A DNA stretch of 64,000 nucleotides from Thiohalorhabdus sp. Cl-TMA (GCF_041821045.1 NZ_JBGUAW010000008.1:212092-276091); one strand, 5' to 3'; counted from the first letter of the stretch, positions 1 to 15,525 are shown. A program made the numbers and translations. Notes: generated by a model not told the origin, from the letters alone.

Positions 1-2855
<2,855 letters not shown>

Positions 2856-2997
2856 GGCGACCCCCGCTCGAGGCGGTAGTGTCCCGGCGCGGCGGGCTCC
2901 CCGAAAGGACAGAGAACGAAGTCGCGGTACGCGGCGGCAACCACCGCTGCGACCGAAGCCCGGCGATGCCCCGAAGGCGGGAGTCCGCGCGTCCGCC

Positions 2998-3960
2998 TCA
3001 GGCTTCCTCGTCGAAGGACCCGGCGGACATCAGCCGCCGGTACCGCTCCTCCAGCAGCTCATCCACCGGGCGGGCCAGGAGCCGTTCCGCGTGCCCGGCC
3101 AGCACGGTACGCAGCCGCTGCGCCATGCCCTCGGGGTCCCGATGCGCCCCTCCGAGGGGCTCATCGATCACCTCGTCGATCAGGCCGGAGCGGTGTACGC
3201 GCTCGGCGGTGATGCCCATGGCCTCGGCGGATTCCTCCGCCCGGCCGCTGTCCTTCCAGAGAATGGAGGCACAGCCTTCGGGGCTGATGACCGAATAGGT
3301 GGAATACTGGAGCATGAGCACCTGATCGCCCACGCCGATCCCCAGCGCCCCGCCGCTTCCGCCCTCGCCGATGACGGTGGCAATGATGGGCGTGCGCAGG
3401 CGTGCCATCTCGCGCAGGTTGCGGGCGATGGCCTCGCTCTGGCCCCGCTCCTCCGCGCCCACGCCGGGGTAGGCCCCCGGGGTGTCGATGAAGGTCAGCA
3501 CGGGCAGGCGGAACTTCTCGGCCAGCTTCATCAGGCGCAGGGCCTTGCGGTACCCCTCCGGACGCGGCATGCCGAAGTTGCGCCGGATCTTCTCCTTGGT
3601 GTCCCGACCCTTCTGGTGGCCGATAATCATGACCGAGCGTCCGTCCAGGCGGGCAATGCCCCCGATGATCGCCGGATCGTCGCCGAAGGCCCGGTCGCCG
3701 TGGAGCTCGCGGAACCCCTCGAACATCCGGCTCAGATAGTCCTGGGTGTAGGGACGAAGGGGATGGCGGGCCACCTGGGACACCTGCCAGGGCGTCAGAC
3801 TGCCGTAGATCTTCTCGGTCTGACGACGGTTCTTCCGCTCCAGACGCTCGATTTCCTCACCGATGTTCAGGTCGGGCTCATCGGTGACATAGCGCAGCTC
3901 TTCGATCTTGGCCTCCAGCTCGGCGATCGGCTGCTCGAAATCGAGAAAACGATTATTCAT
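2998..3960 (-). CDS. accA: acetyl-CoA carboxylase carboxyltransferase subunit alpha
   Basis: Alpha subunit of the carboxyltransferase that moves CO2 from carboxybiotin to acetyl-CoA, the first committed step of fatty acid synthesis; partners are AccD, AccB and AccC. The 320-residue product starts [19 protein letters not shown], the usual coiled N-terminus, and contains the carboxyltransferase signatures HRDF-like [16 protein letters not shown] and [13 protein letters not shown] longer in-frame reading from 4035 adds 25 low-complexity residues with no family match, so the internal ATG at 3960 is preferred. It is probably transcribed from its own promoter just upstream as well as by read-through from dnaE. 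Confidence 0.95.
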   Translation of the reverse strand: MNNRFLDFEQPIAELEAKIEELRYVTDEPDLNIGEEIERLERKNRRQTEKIYGSLTPWQVSQVARHPLRPYTQDYLSRMFEGFRELHGDRAFGDDPAIIGGIARLDGRSVMIIGHQKGRDTKEKIRRNFGMPRPEGYRKALRLMKLAEKFRLPVLTFIDTPGAYPGVGAEERGQSEAIARNLREMARLRTPIIATVIGEGGSGGALGIGVGDQVLMLQYSTYSVISPEGCASILWKDSGRAEESAEAMGITAERVHRSGLIDEVIDEPLGGAHRDPEGMAQRLRTVLAGHAERLLARPVDELLEERYRRLMSAGSFDEEA

Positions 3961-3990
3961 ACCCTGACGCCCTCGGTTGCTACCCTTTAC

Positions 3991-4008
3991 GGGTCCGTTC
4001 GCGGACCC
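3991..4008. other. short hairpin in accA leader
   Basis: GGGTCCG and CGGACCC form a perfect 7-bp stem around a 4-base loop, about 30 bases before the accA start. No T-tract follows on the minus strand, so it looks like a leader hairpin rather than a terminator. Confidence 0.4.
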
Positions 4009-4059
4009 TCCCCCTTTGCCGCGCGGGACGGTCACATAAACCGCAAGATTATAACCGTC

Positions 4060-7566
<3,507 letters not shown>

Positions 7567-7718
7567 GGGCACCTGCTACCCGGATTCGGCGTTGAAGGAA
7601 AGAAAGGCGCGGATGGCCGCCGGGCCGGTCCTGCCCGCTTCGCCCCACTACTTTAAACCAACAGGCCGACGACGACGACCGGGGCGGCTGCTTGCGGACC
7701 GCCGAGAGGGCAAGGGAA

Positions 7719-8369
7719 TCAGGAGGTTTTGAAGGAGCGCCGATGGATGGGCGAAGGGCCCAGCCGCGCCAGGGCCGCCCGGTGGTCGGCGGTCCCGTAG
7801 CCCTTGTGGGACGCGAAGCCGTACCCCGGGTACCGGGTGTCGTATGCCGCCATCCAGCGGTCCCGGGTCACCTTGGCCAGAATGGAGGCGGCGGAAATGG
7901 CCTGGTCGCTGAGATCCCCGCCGACGATGCACTCGGCGTCGGGAAGACCCGACGGGCGGGAGCTGCCGTCGATCCGCACGTGGGCTCCGGGAAGGCCGAC
8001 GGCGGACACGGCCCGCTCCATGGCCCGATGGGTGGCCTGCAGGACGTTCACCGCATCGATCTCGTCCGGCTCCGCCCAGCCCAGACCCGCGGCGGCCGCC
8101 CCCGCCAGCAGGGCCCCGTGCAGGGCTTCGCGCCGTTTCTGGGACAACTTCTTGGAGTCCGTCAGTCCGGCCACCGTGTTGGGGGTGGGCAACGCCACCG
8201 CGGCGGCCACCACAGGACCGGCCAGGGGCCCCCTGCCCGCCTCGTCGACGCCGACCACGGGACGGAATTCCCCGGCCGTCCCGCGCGGGCGCACCAGCAC
8301 GCTGCAGCACGCACCGTCCGCCTCCTCCAGAGCGAGGCCGAGCTGTGTCGGAGGCTCGGTGCCGGCCAC
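7719..8369 (-). CDS. rnhB: ribonuclease HII
   Basis: Removes RNA primers and misincorporated ribonucleotides from DNA. The 216-residue protein has the family's first acidic motif VGVDEAGRGPLAGPV, the LTDSKKL motif, the second acidic stretch VRIDGS, and the D in AASILAKVTRDRW. The GTG at 8369 is chosen because it lies 2 bases from the lpxB stop and follows GGAGG at the right spacing inside the end of lpxB. About 45 residues before the first motif form a slightly long N-terminus of no recognised domain. Confidence 0.95.
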   Translation of the reverse strand: MAGTEPPTQLGLALEEADGACCSVLVRPRGTAGEFRPVVGVDEAGRGPLAGPVVAAAVALPTPNTVAGLTDSKKLSQKRREALHGALLAGAAAAGLGWAEPDEIDAVNVLQATHRAMERAVSAVGLPGAHVRIDGSSRPSGLPDAECIVGGDLSDQAISAASILAKVTRDRWMAAYDTRYPGYGFASHKGYGTADHRAALARLGPSPIHRRSFKTS

Positions 8370-8371
8370 TT

Positions 8372-9571
8372 TCAGGCCTCCCTCCGCACGTAGCGGAGCA
8401 CCACCTCGGCGGCCCCCGCCGAGGGGTTCTCGCCCAGGGTGGCCCGGACGCCGGCCAGATCCGCCCGTGCCCGCTCCCGCGCCTGCGGGTCGGCCAGATA
8501 TCTTCCCAGCTCCTCCGCGAGCCGTTCGGGCTCGGCGTCCTCCTGGATGAGCTCGGGCGCCACCTCCCGGCCCGCCACGAGATTGACCATGCCGATATGG
8601 GGCACCTGCACTAGGCGCCGGGCCAGCCAGAAGGTGATCGGGGACAGCTTGTAGAGCACCACCAGCGGTGTCCCCACCACCGCGGTTTCCAGGGTGGCCG
8701 TGCCCGAGGTCACCGCCGCGCAATCGGCCGCCGCGGTGGCGGACAGACTATCCTCCACGCGGTGGAAATTGGGCGGCGCATACTCGGTCAAAAGCTCGTC
8801 GAGCACCTCGCCCACGGCGGGCCCGGCCACCGGGAGCACGAAATGCGCGTCCGGGTGAAGATCCGCGAGCAGCTCGGCGGTCCGGAGCAGCACCGGCCCC
8901 ATGCGCAGCACCTCGGACCGCCGGCTTCCCGGAAGCAGGGCCACCACCGGCGCATTCGCCGGCAGGCCGAGGGCAGCCCGCGCCTGCTCCCGGTCCGGAA
9001 CGGCCGGGATGCGCTCGATCAGGGGGTTGCCCACGTAGGTGACTGGCACTCCCGCCTGTTCGTAGACCTCGGTCTCGAAGGGGAAGATGACCATCATGTG
9101 GTCGACGATCCGGCCAATCTTGTGCACCCGGCCGCGTCGCCACGCCCATACCTGGGGACTCACGTAATAGACCACCGGCACGCCGAACTTCTGGGCAACC
9201 TTGGCCAGGCGCAGGTTGAAGTCGGGCGCGTCCACGCACACCAACAGGTCGGGCGAAGCCTCGCGGAGCCGGGACTTGAGCCCCTTGAACACCCGTCGGA
9301 TATCGCCGAAATGGCGCAGCACCTCGGTAAGGCCCACGACTGCAAGCTGATCCGAGGGGAACAGCGCCCGGCAGCCAGCGGCCTCCATGGCCGGGCCGGC
9401 CACGCCCTCGAAGCGAACCTCGGGCTCCCGGGCCCTCATTTCGCGGATAAGCCCGGCGGCGATGCGGTCGCCGGAAGCCTCCCCGGCGACCACCATTACC
9501 CGGCGTGGGCCTCCAACCGACGCACCTGCTGCGTCGGACCGCTCGGCCAGGGAGGCGGTGGGTCCGCTCAC
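8372..9571 (-). CDS. lpxB: lipid-A-disaccharide synthase
   Basis: Glycosyltransferase (GT19) that joins 2,3-diacyl-GlcN-1-P and UDP-2,3-diacyl-GlcN to make the lipid A disaccharide at the inner face of the inner membrane. Signatures are VVAGEASGD near the N-terminus, the CVDAPDFN stretch, and VYYVSPQVWAWRRGR. The reading starts with a GTG at 9571 overlapping the gnnB stop as GTGA. About 24 residues precede the first strand, so an internal ATG (MVVAGEASGD) is an alternative. With gnnA/gnnB in the operon its substrates are probably amide-acylated diamino sugars (inference). Confidence 0.96.
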   Translation of the reverse strand: MSGPTASLAERSDAAGASVGGPRRVMVVAGEASGDRIAAGLIREMRAREPEVRFEGVAGPAMEAAGCRALFPSDQLAVVGLTEVLRHFGDIRRVFKGLKSRLREASPDLLVCVDAPDFNLRLAKVAQKFGVPVVYYVSPQVWAWRRGRVHKIGRIVDHMMVIFPFETEVYEQAGVPVTYVGNPLIERIPAVPDREQARAALGLPANAPVVALLPGSRRSEVLRMGPVLLRTAELLADLHPDAHFVLPVAGPAVGEVLDELLTEYAPPNFHRVEDSLSATAAADCAAVTSGTATLETAVVGTPLVVLYKLSPITFWLARRLVQVPHIGMVNLVAGREVAPELIQEDAEPERLAEELGRYLADPQARERARADLAGVRATLGENPSAGAAEVVLRYVRREA

Positions 9572-10668
9572 GACCGGGCGGTCTCCGCTACCACGGTGGA
9601 GATCCGCTCCACGTCCTCCTTGCTCAGCTCGGGGAACATGGGCAGGGCCAGCACCCGCTCCGCCAGACGGTCGGCCACGGGACAGGCATCACCGCCCGCC
9701 GCGTCGGCGAAGGCGGGCTGGCGGTGGAGCGGCACGGCATAGTAGACGGCCGAGGCGATCTCCGCGGCTTGGAGGGCCTCCCGGATCTCCTCGCGGTTCT
9801 CCGCCTGGAGCACGAACTGGTGGTAGACGTGCGCCCCCTCCTCTACCTCGGCGGGTAGCGTCACCGCGGCGCTAGCCAGATTACGCCGATAGGCCATGGC
9901 CACCCGCCGGCGGCCCTCGTTGTAGGCGCGGATGCGCTTGAGCTTGGCCCGCAGCACCACCGCCTGCAGCTCGTCGAGGCGGCTGTTGAAGCCCAGCTCG
10001 TCATGGAAGTAGGGCCGGCTGGAGCCGTGATTGCGCAGCCGAAGCAGGTGGTCGGCCACGTCCTCCTCATTGGTGGTGATGAGGCCGCCGTCTCCCGCGC
10101 CGCCCAGGTTCTTGCTGGGGAAGAAGCTGAAGGCGCCGGCCAGCCCCCAGGCTCCCGTGGTGCGGCCCTGCCGTGCGGCGCCGAAGCTCTGGGCGCAGTC
10201 CTCGATGACGGCCAGGCCGTGCTTCGCCGCGACGGCGTCCAGCGCCTCCATGTCCACCGGCTGGCCGAACAGGTGCACCGGCAGCAGGGCGCGCGTCCGC
10301 TTGCTCACCGCCGCGGCCACCGCCTCCGGGTCGAGGTTGTAGCTGTGGGGATCCACATCGGCGAACACGGGGCGGGCGCCCGTGTAGAGGATGGCCTCCG
10401 CGGTGGCGGCGAAGGTGAAAGGGCTCGTGATCACCTCGTCTCCCGGTCCCACGCCGGCGGCCCGCAGGGCCAAGTGCAGGGCGTCCGTCCCGGAGGCCAC
10501 CCCCACCGCCCGCTGCACGCCCAGGAATTCGGCCGCCTCGCTCTCGAAGGCCTTGCCCCGGGGCCCCATGATGAACTGGCCCGTCTCCAGGACCTCGCGC
10601 ACCTCCGGCTCCACCTCCTCCATGAGGGAAGCCATCTGCTGCTTCAGGTCCACCATGGGGATGCTCAA
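9568..10668 (-). CDS. gnnB: GnnB-like UDP-sugar 3-aminotransferase (DegT/DnrJ/EryC1)
   Basis: PLP-dependent sugar aminotransferase, 366 residues. The PLP lysine is K186 in FSFFPSKNLGG, and the family motif VIEDCAQSFGA lies before it. In Acidithiobacillus ferrooxidans the homologous GnnB transaminates the 3-keto sugar made by GnnA to give UDP-GlcNAc3N, the LpxA substrate for four-amide lipid A. The placement here, directly after gnnA and between lpxA/lpxI and lpxB, matches that system. The start is a TTG at 10668, six bases after GGAGGA and overlapping the gnnA stop as TTGA. A different O-antigen amino sugar role cannot be excluded from sequence alone. Confidence 0.82.
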   Translation of the reverse strand: MSIPMVDLKQQMASLMEEVEPEVREVLETGQFIMGPRGKAFESEAAEFLGVQRAVGVASGTDALHLALRAAGVGPGDEVITSPFTFAATAEAILYTGARPVFADVDPHSYNLDPEAVAAAVSKRTRALLPVHLFGQPVDMEALDAVAAKHGLAVIEDCAQSFGAARQGRTTGAWGLAGAFSFFPSKNLGGAGDGGLITTNEEDVADHLLRLRNHGSSRPYFHDELGFNSRLDELQAVVLRAKLKRIRAYNEGRRRVAMAYRRNLASAAVTLPAEVEEGAHVYHQFVLQAENREEIREALQAAEIASAVYYAVPLHRQPAFADAAGGDACPVADRLAERVLALPMFPELSKEDVERISTVVAETARS

Positions 10669-11660
10669 AACGATTCCTCCTCGAGGTCGGCTGGAATGCC
10701 GTAGCGCTGAAAGTGATCGTCGATGGCGGTGCGCACCCGCAGGCCCAGGTCCAGCGCGGCGCGGCCCTCGATGCCGGAAACGCCGTCGGAAATCCTCCCC
10801 CGGCAGGCAGCCAGGAACATGGCCACCTCCTCGGCGAGCAGATCCCGGGCCTCCAGGGCCTCCTGCGTGCCCCGGGCCCCGGGCACCGGGCCCTCGGCGG
10901 CGCCATCGTCCAGCTCGTACACGCCCATGGCGCTGTCCACGAAATCCACGGAGACATAGCGATGCGGCTGGAACATGCGCACCTCCCGGACCTGTTTGCG
11001 GGCCACCCGGGAGGCGGTGACGTTGGCCACCGCCCCGTTGGCGAAGGCGATGCGCGCATTCGCCATGTCCACCTTTTCGGTGACCACGGGAATGCCGATG
11101 GCGCGCACCTCCGCCACGGGCGCCTGCACCCAGTTCAGGATCAGGTCCAGATCGTGGACCATGAGGTCCAGGATCACGTCGATGTCCAGCGAGCGCGGCT
11201 GGAAGGTATTGAGCCGACTGGCCTCCAGATAGCGGGGCGGCTGGCGGTCCCAACCGTGCTCCGCGATCCGCCGCACGCCCGGGTGAAAGCGCAGCAGGTG
11301 TCCCACCTGCAGCACCCGCCCGGAACGGTCCGCGGCCTCGAGGAGGGCATCCGCTTCCTCGAGGGTGGCGGCCAGGGGCTTCTCCATGAGCACGTGCACC
11401 CCGGCCTCCAGGGCCGCCACCCCCAGCTCCCGGTGCACCTCGGTGGGGGCGGCCACGGTGACCGCATCCACCTCCGCAAGCAGGGCGTTCAGATCCCCGT
11501 AGGACCGGCACCCAATCTCGCCGGCAACGTCGGCGGCCCGATCGGAGTCGGGATCGAAGACGCCCACCAGCTCGGCGCCGGCGTGGGCGGCGTATTTCTG
11601 GGCGTGATAGCGGCCCAGGCTGCCCACTCCCACCACCCCGGCTCTCAACGACTCACTCAT
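10665..11660 (-). CDS. gnnA: GnnA-like UDP-GlcNAc 3-dehydrogenase (Gfo/Idh/MocA)
   Basis: NAD-dependent sugar-nucleotide oxidoreductase of 331 residues. It has the Rossmann motif GVGSLGRYHA (residues 11-20), the Gfo/Idh/MocA EKP motif at 93-95, and the C-terminal alpha/beta substrate domain with DLMVHDLDLI. In A. ferrooxidans GnnA oxidises the 3-OH of UDP-GlcNAc so that GnnB can aminate it. The ATG at 11660 overlaps the lpxI stop (ATGA) and its stop overlaps gnnB. The assignment rests mainly on pairing with gnnB inside the lpx operon; the family alone is broad. Confidence 0.82.
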   Translation of the reverse strand: MSESLRAGVVGVGSLGRYHAQKYAAHAGAELVGVFDPDSDRAADVAGEIGCRSYGDLNALLAEVDAVTVAAPTEVHRELGVAALEAGVHVLMEKPLAATLEEADALLEAADRSGRVLQVGHLLRFHPGVRRIAEHGWDRQPPRYLEASRLNTFQPRSLDIDVILDLMVHDLDLILNWVQAPVAEVRAIGIPVVTEKVDMANARIAFANGAVANVTASRVARKQVREVRMFQPHRYVSVDFVDSAMGVYELDDGAAEGPVPGARGTQEALEARDLLAEEVAMFLAACRGRISDGVSGIEGRAALDLGLRVRTAIDDHFQRYGIPADLEEESF

Positions 11661-12523
11661 GATGGAATGCGGCTCCCTTCCTGGCCGCGGGCGGCATCCG
11701 CCTGCGGCGCTTCCAGTACAATGCTGATGCCCGCCGCTTCGGCGGCCGCCACCATTTCCGAACGATCCAGAACCAGCGTCAGGCCCGCCTCCAGGGCCAG
11801 GCAGGTGGCTCCCGCCCGCGCCATGATCTCGATGGTGTCCACGCCCACCGTGGGCACGTCGAAGCGCACGTCCTGGCCGGGCTTGGCCACCTTCACCACG
11901 GTGACGCCGCCCCCGCCCAGCTCGGCCCCCCGGCGGATGGCGGCATCGGTGCCCTCGATGGCCTCCACAGCCATGACGGAGCGCTCCTTGATCACAACGC
12001 TCTGGCCGATGTCGAGGCCGGCGATGTTCTTGGCCAATCCCCAGCCGAAGGCGATGTCCCCCCGCTCGGTTTTGCTCGGCTCACGGCGGGTCAGGGTCCC
12101 CGGTCCGGGCAGCAGCACGCCGGCGTGCTCGATGGAGGAAACCAAGCGTATACCGGCCCGATCCAGCTCGTCGGCCACCGCACCGAGGAGGGTGTCGTCC
12201 TTGAAGTCGGGAGCGCGGGCCATGAGCTTGACGGCACGCAGGTCGGGGCGGAGCTTGTAGATACGGGTCTTGTGCACCTTGCCCGCCATGACCGCTTCTT
12301 CCACGCCCGCCTTGCGGAAGGCCTCGATGAGCTTGCCGAGCTGGCCCAGGCGCAGCCACACCAGCTCATCCACGTGCTCGCCTATGGCGGGGTCGCTCTC
12401 CTCGCGGATGGCCGCGCAGAAGACCCGGTATCCCTGGGTGCGGAGGTTGTCGGCGTAGAGGAGCGGGAAGCGTCCGTACCCGGCGATAAGGCCAATCACA
12501 CCGGGGTGGTGCGCAGAGGTCAC
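11657..12523 (-). CDS. lpxI: UDP-2,3-diacylglucosamine diphosphatase LpxI
   Basis: Hydrolyses UDP-2,3-diacylglucosamine to lipid X and UMP, the step done by LpxH in E. coli. The 288-residue protein opens with IGLIAGYGRFPLLYADNLRTQG and contains the family stretches VMAGKVHKTRIY, GIRLVSSIEHAGVLLPGPG and VVKVAKPGQDVRFDVPTVGVDTIE, all typical of LpxI (DUF1009). The start is a GTG at 12523 overlapping the lpxA stop as GTGA. It sits between lpxA and gnnA. No lpxH is in the window, but one elsewhere cannot be ruled out. Confidence 0.93.
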   Translation of the reverse strand: MTSAHHPGVIGLIAGYGRFPLLYADNLRTQGYRVFCAAIREESDPAIGEHVDELVWLRLGQLGKLIEAFRKAGVEEAVMAGKVHKTRIYKLRPDLRAVKLMARAPDFKDDTLLGAVADELDRAGIRLVSSIEHAGVLLPGPGTLTRREPSKTERGDIAFGWGLAKNIAGLDIGQSVVIKERSVMAVEAIEGTDAAIRRGAELGGGGVTVVKVAKPGQDVRFDVPTVGVDTIEIMARAGATCLALEAGLTLVLDRSEMVAAAEAAGISIVLEAPQADAARGQEGSRIPS

Positions 12524-13293
12524 CGCACCACCCCGCGCTCGGACTTGCGCAGAAAGGTCATCACCTGCTGCACCTCGGGGATCTCGGCGTCGCTGCTGGC
12601 CTCCACCTCGGCCAGCGCCTCCTCCCGGGGCCGGCGCCGATGGAACAGCGCCTTGAAGGCCCGTTTCAGGCCATCGATGGTCTCCTTGGGGAACCCGGCC
12701 CGGTCCAGGCCCACGGTATTAGGGCCGTACAGGCGGGCGCGATTGCCGGCCACCGAGGCGAATGGCGGCACGTCCATGGAGACCGCCGATGCCCCGCCGA
12801 CAAAGGCGTAGGGACCGATGTCGCAGAACTGGTGCACAGCGGTCATGCCGCCGATGATGGCGCGCTCCCCGACGGTGACGTGCCCGGCGAGCGTCACCGC
12901 GTTGGAAAGCACCACGTTGTCTCCTACCTGGCAGTCATGGGCCACGTGCACGTAGGCCATCACAAGTACGTGCTCGCCCACCCGGGTCACGCCGCCACCT
13001 TCCTCGGTGCCCACGTGGAGGGTGGCCGATTCGCGGATGATGGTGCCCTCCCCCACCTCCAGATGGGTCTCCCCCCCGGCGAATTTCTTGTCCTGCGGCG
13101 GGGCGCCCACCGAGGCGAACTGGAAAATCTGGACGCCAGGACCGATCCGCGTGTGGCCCTGTATGACCACGTGGGGACCCACCCAGGCACCCGATTCGAG
13201 GGATACGTTCGGTCCGATTACCGAGAAGGGACCGACTTCCACATCCGGAGCCAAATCCGCTGCGGGGTCCACCCATGCCGTTTCGTGAATCAT
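12520..13293 (-). CDS. lpxA: acyl-ACP--UDP-GlcNAc(3N) acyltransferase
   Basis: First enzyme of lipid A synthesis; a left-handed beta-helix trimer that acylates position 3 of the UDP-sugar. The 257-residue protein has hexapeptide repeats over residues ~5-185 and the catalytic histidine H119 in YVHVAHD. The C-terminal helical domain follows the conserved VPPFASVAGNRARLYG. G167 aligns with the E. coli acyl-chain ruler residue G173. With gnnA and gnnB in the operon the natural acceptor is probably UDP-GlcNAc3N, so the 3-acyl would be amide-linked (inference). The ATG at 13293 lies four bases after fabZ. Confidence 0.96.
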   Translation of the reverse strand: MIHETAWVDPAADLAPDVEVGPFSVIGPNVSLESGAWVGPHVVIQGHTRIGPGVQIFQFASVGAPPQDKKFAGGETHLEVGEGTIIRESATLHVGTEEGGGVTRVGEHVLVMAYVHVAHDCQVGDNVVLSNAVTLAGHVTVGERAIIGGMTAVHQFCDIGPYAFVGGASAVSMDVPPFASVAGNRARLYGPNTVGLDRAGFPKETIDGLKRAFKALFHRRRPREEALAEVEASSDAEIPEVQQVMTFLRKSERGVVR

Positions 13294-13297
13294 GGTT

Positions 13298-13750
13298 TCA
13301 GTCCGCCGTGATGGTGGCCATTAGCTGGGCGTCCGCCACGCGCTCACCGTCGACGTAAGCGGCGGCATCGAACTGCCAGACCTTTCCCCGGTGCTTGGTC
13401 ACGGAGACTTCCATGTGCAGTTGGTCCCCGGGGACGACCGGTTTCCGAAAACGGGCCTTGTCGATTCCCATGAAATAGACGTGCTTATCCTGGGTCGCCT
13501 CGGGCTCGGATTTGCAGGCCAGCAGCCCACCCACCTGAACCAGCGCCTCCACGATGAGCACCCCCGGCATTATGGGAAAATCGGGGAAGTGTCCCTCGAA
13601 GAACGGCTCGTTGAAGGTCACGTTCTTTATGGCCGTCATCCGGGTTCCGGGCTCCCAGTCCAGGATCCGGTCCACCAGCAGGAAGGGGTATCGATGAGGC
13701 AGGTGCCTTAGGATCCCCTCGATCCCCATATCGTCCGATTTCGCCTCCAC
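13298..13750 (-). CDS. fabZ: 3-hydroxyacyl-ACP dehydratase FabZ
   Basis: Dehydrates 3-hydroxyacyl-ACP in fatty acid elongation and so competes with LpxA/LpxD for the same acyl-ACP pool. The 150-residue hot-dog fold has the catalytic H54 in [10 protein letters not shown] and E68 in [12 protein letters not shown], and the N-terminal [14 protein letters not shown]. The start is a GTG at 13750, preceded by AAGGAGGA in the end of lpxD at normal spacing; the lpxD stop lies one base away. Order lpxD-fabZ-lpxA is conserved in Proteobacteria. Confidence 0.97.
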   Translation of the reverse strand: MEAKSDDMGIEGILRHLPHRYPFLLVDRILDWEPGTRMTAIKNVTFNEPFFEGHFPDFPIMPGVLIVEALVQVGGLLACKSEPEATQDKHVYFMGIDKARFRKPVVPGDQLHMEVSVTKHRGKVWQFDAAAYVDGERVADAQLMATITAD

Positions 13751-13751
13751 T

Positions 13752-14801
13752 TTAGGTATCTCCTCCTTCAGGGTTTCCCTTCACCGCTCGCTCCAATGCC
13801 TGGAGGCGCTCCCGCAGGCCCCGGAGCTGGCGCAGTCCGGCCAGGCTCCGGCGCCATTCCCCATGGGGCTGGTGGGGAAATCCGGAATATACTCCGGGCT
13901 CCCGGATCTCGCTGATCACGCCGGCCTTGGCGGTAAGCGTGGTTCCGGGCGGGATGTGCAGATGGCCGGCCACGCCCGTTTGCCCGGCCAGGGTGCAGTG
14001 CTCGCCGATCTCCGTACTGCCGGAAATGCCCGCCTGTCCGGACAGGATGCAGTGGGCACCTATACGGCAATTGTGGCCGATCTGCACCAGGTTATCGATC
14101 TTGGTGCCGCGGCCGACGCGGGTTTCCTCCAGCGCCGCCCGGTCCACGCTGCTGTTGGCCCCGATCTCCACATCGTCCTCGATCACCACCCGGCCCACTT
14201 GAGGGATCTTGCGGTAGGCACCATCCTCCGGGGCGAGACCGAAGCCGTCGGCCCCAAGCACCACCCCCGAATGCAGGCGGACCCGCTTGCCCAGCTCCGT
14301 GCCGGAATAAAGGGTCACATTGGGGCCCACACGGCTTTCCGCGCCCACCACGCAATCGGCGCCCACCACGCTGCCGGCCTCAATCCAGGCACCCGCCTCG
14401 ATGCGGGTGCCCGCACCCACCACCACGTTGGCCTCCAGTCGTGCGTCCTCGGCCACTTCCGCATCGGTGCCCAGGACCACGGAATGGTGGATTCCCGGCT
14501 CCGGACGGGGTTCGGGGAACAAGCACTCCAGGGCCCGGGCCCAGGCGGCATAGGGGTTTTCGGCCACCAGGGCGGTTGCCGGGGATGCCTCCGCCACCTG
14601 GGGCGCGACAATCACCACTCCGGCGGCGGTTTCCAGTAGCTGCTGCCGGTACCGGGGATTGGCCAGGAAGGAGAGGTCCTCGGGGCCCGCCTTGTCCAGG
14701 GGTGCCGCTCCGGAGACCGGTCGCTCCCGGTCGCCGCGGAGGGACAGTCCCAGCTGCTCGGCCAGACCGCCGGCCGTGTGGGCTTGCGGTGCTCGGGGCA
14801 T
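13752..14801 (-). CDS. lpxD: UDP-3-O/N-acylglucosamine N-acyltransferase
   Basis: Adds the second 3-hydroxyacyl chain, at N-2, in lipid A synthesis. The 349-residue protein has the N-terminal uridine-binding domain (PEDLSFLANPRY) and then about ten left-handed beta-helix hexapeptide turns. The catalytic-region signature is VQIGHNCRIG. A C-terminal helix (SLAGLRQLRGLRERLQALERAV) closes it. Its ATG shares one base with the skp stop (TAATG). Length and domain layout are normal. Confidence 0.96.
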   Translation of the reverse strand: MPRAPQAHTAGGLAEQLGLSLRGDRERPVSGAAPLDKAGPEDLSFLANPRYRQQLLETAAGVVIVAPQVAEASPATALVAENPYAAWARALECLFPEPRPEPGIHHSVVLGTDAEVAEDARLEANVVVGAGTRIEAGAWIEAGSVVGADCVVGAESRVGPNVTLYSGTELGKRVRLHSGVVLGADGFGLAPEDGAYRKIPQVGRVVIEDDVEIGANSSVDRAALEETRVGRGTKIDNLVQIGHNCRIGAHCILSGQAGISGSTEIGEHCTLAGQTGVAGHLHIPPGTTLTAKAGVISEIREPGVYSGFPHQPHGEWRRSLAGLRQLRGLRERLQALERAVKGNPEGGDT

Positions 14802-15322
14802 TATTCGCCGCCCTTGGCGTTGAGCTGCTCCAGGACCCGCTGGGTCAGATCCACCCGGTTCGCCACGTACATGGCCGCCGGACCGGTAAGGATCAGATCG
14901 TACCCCTGATTCTCCCCGATTCGGTTGATGATCTGGGAAACGCGATCGTACAGGTCCTGGAGGACTTGGTTCTTCTGGGCGTCGATGTCTTCCTGGGCCG
15001 CCTGCTGGGCGCGCCGCAGCTCCCGCATGGCCTGCTGGAGCTCACGCTGCTTCTGCTTGCGCTGCTCCTCGCTCATGAGGCTGGACTGCTGCTTTAGCTG
15101 CTTCCGGAGCTCCTGGATCTTCTGCTGCTTTTCCTTCAGCTCCGCTTGGCGGTCCTGGACCCTGGTCTCCAGATCCTGGCGTGCCGCCTGGGCCTTGCTG
15201 GAGTTCTCCACCACCTGCCGAACGTCCACATAACCAATCTTGTACTCGGCCGCCGCAGCGGCACCCGGCCCGAGGCCGACGGCAGCAATCAGAAGGAATA
15301 CCGCACCCAGAAAACGTCCCAT
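14801..15322 (-). CDS. skp: periplasmic chaperone Skp/OmpH
   Basis: Periplasmic holdase that escorts unfolded outer-membrane proteins to BamA. The 173-residue product has a signal peptide (MGRFLGAVFLLIAAVGL ending near AAAA), then YKIGYVDVRQVVENSS, a long charged coiled coil rich in Gln/Lys/Arg (residues ~45-125), and the family's C-terminal strand YDLILTGPAAMYV. The ATG at 15322 follows AAGGAG at good spacing; longer in-frame readings upstream have no signal sequence. Between it and bamA lie 203 bp including a 14-bp palindrome CCCGGCGCGCCGGG at 15421-15434. Confidence 0.93.
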   Translation of the reverse strand: MGRFLGAVFLLIAAVGLGPGAAAAAEYKIGYVDVRQVVENSSKAQAARQDLETRVQDRQAELKEKQQKIQELRKQLKQQSSLMSEEQRKQKQRELQQAMRELRRAQQAAQEDIDAQKNQVLQDLYDRVSQIINRIGENQGYDLILTGPAAMYVANRVDLTQRVLEQLNAKGGE

Positions 15323-15525
15323 ATCTAGCTCCTTCTCGTATCGAGCCCGGCAAGCCCTCGGGCCAGCGTATTTCCATGCGTCTTCCGCCGCGGGAGGCGC
15401 CGTCCGCCCTTCGCCACGGACCCGGCGCGCCGGGCCTGCGGCGCAGCCGGTCGGTGGCACGCGCTCCGGCACGTCCACCGGTGGTTCCCTGTGGGGGTGG
15501 CCCGTCCGAGGCCGGGAGCGAGCTC

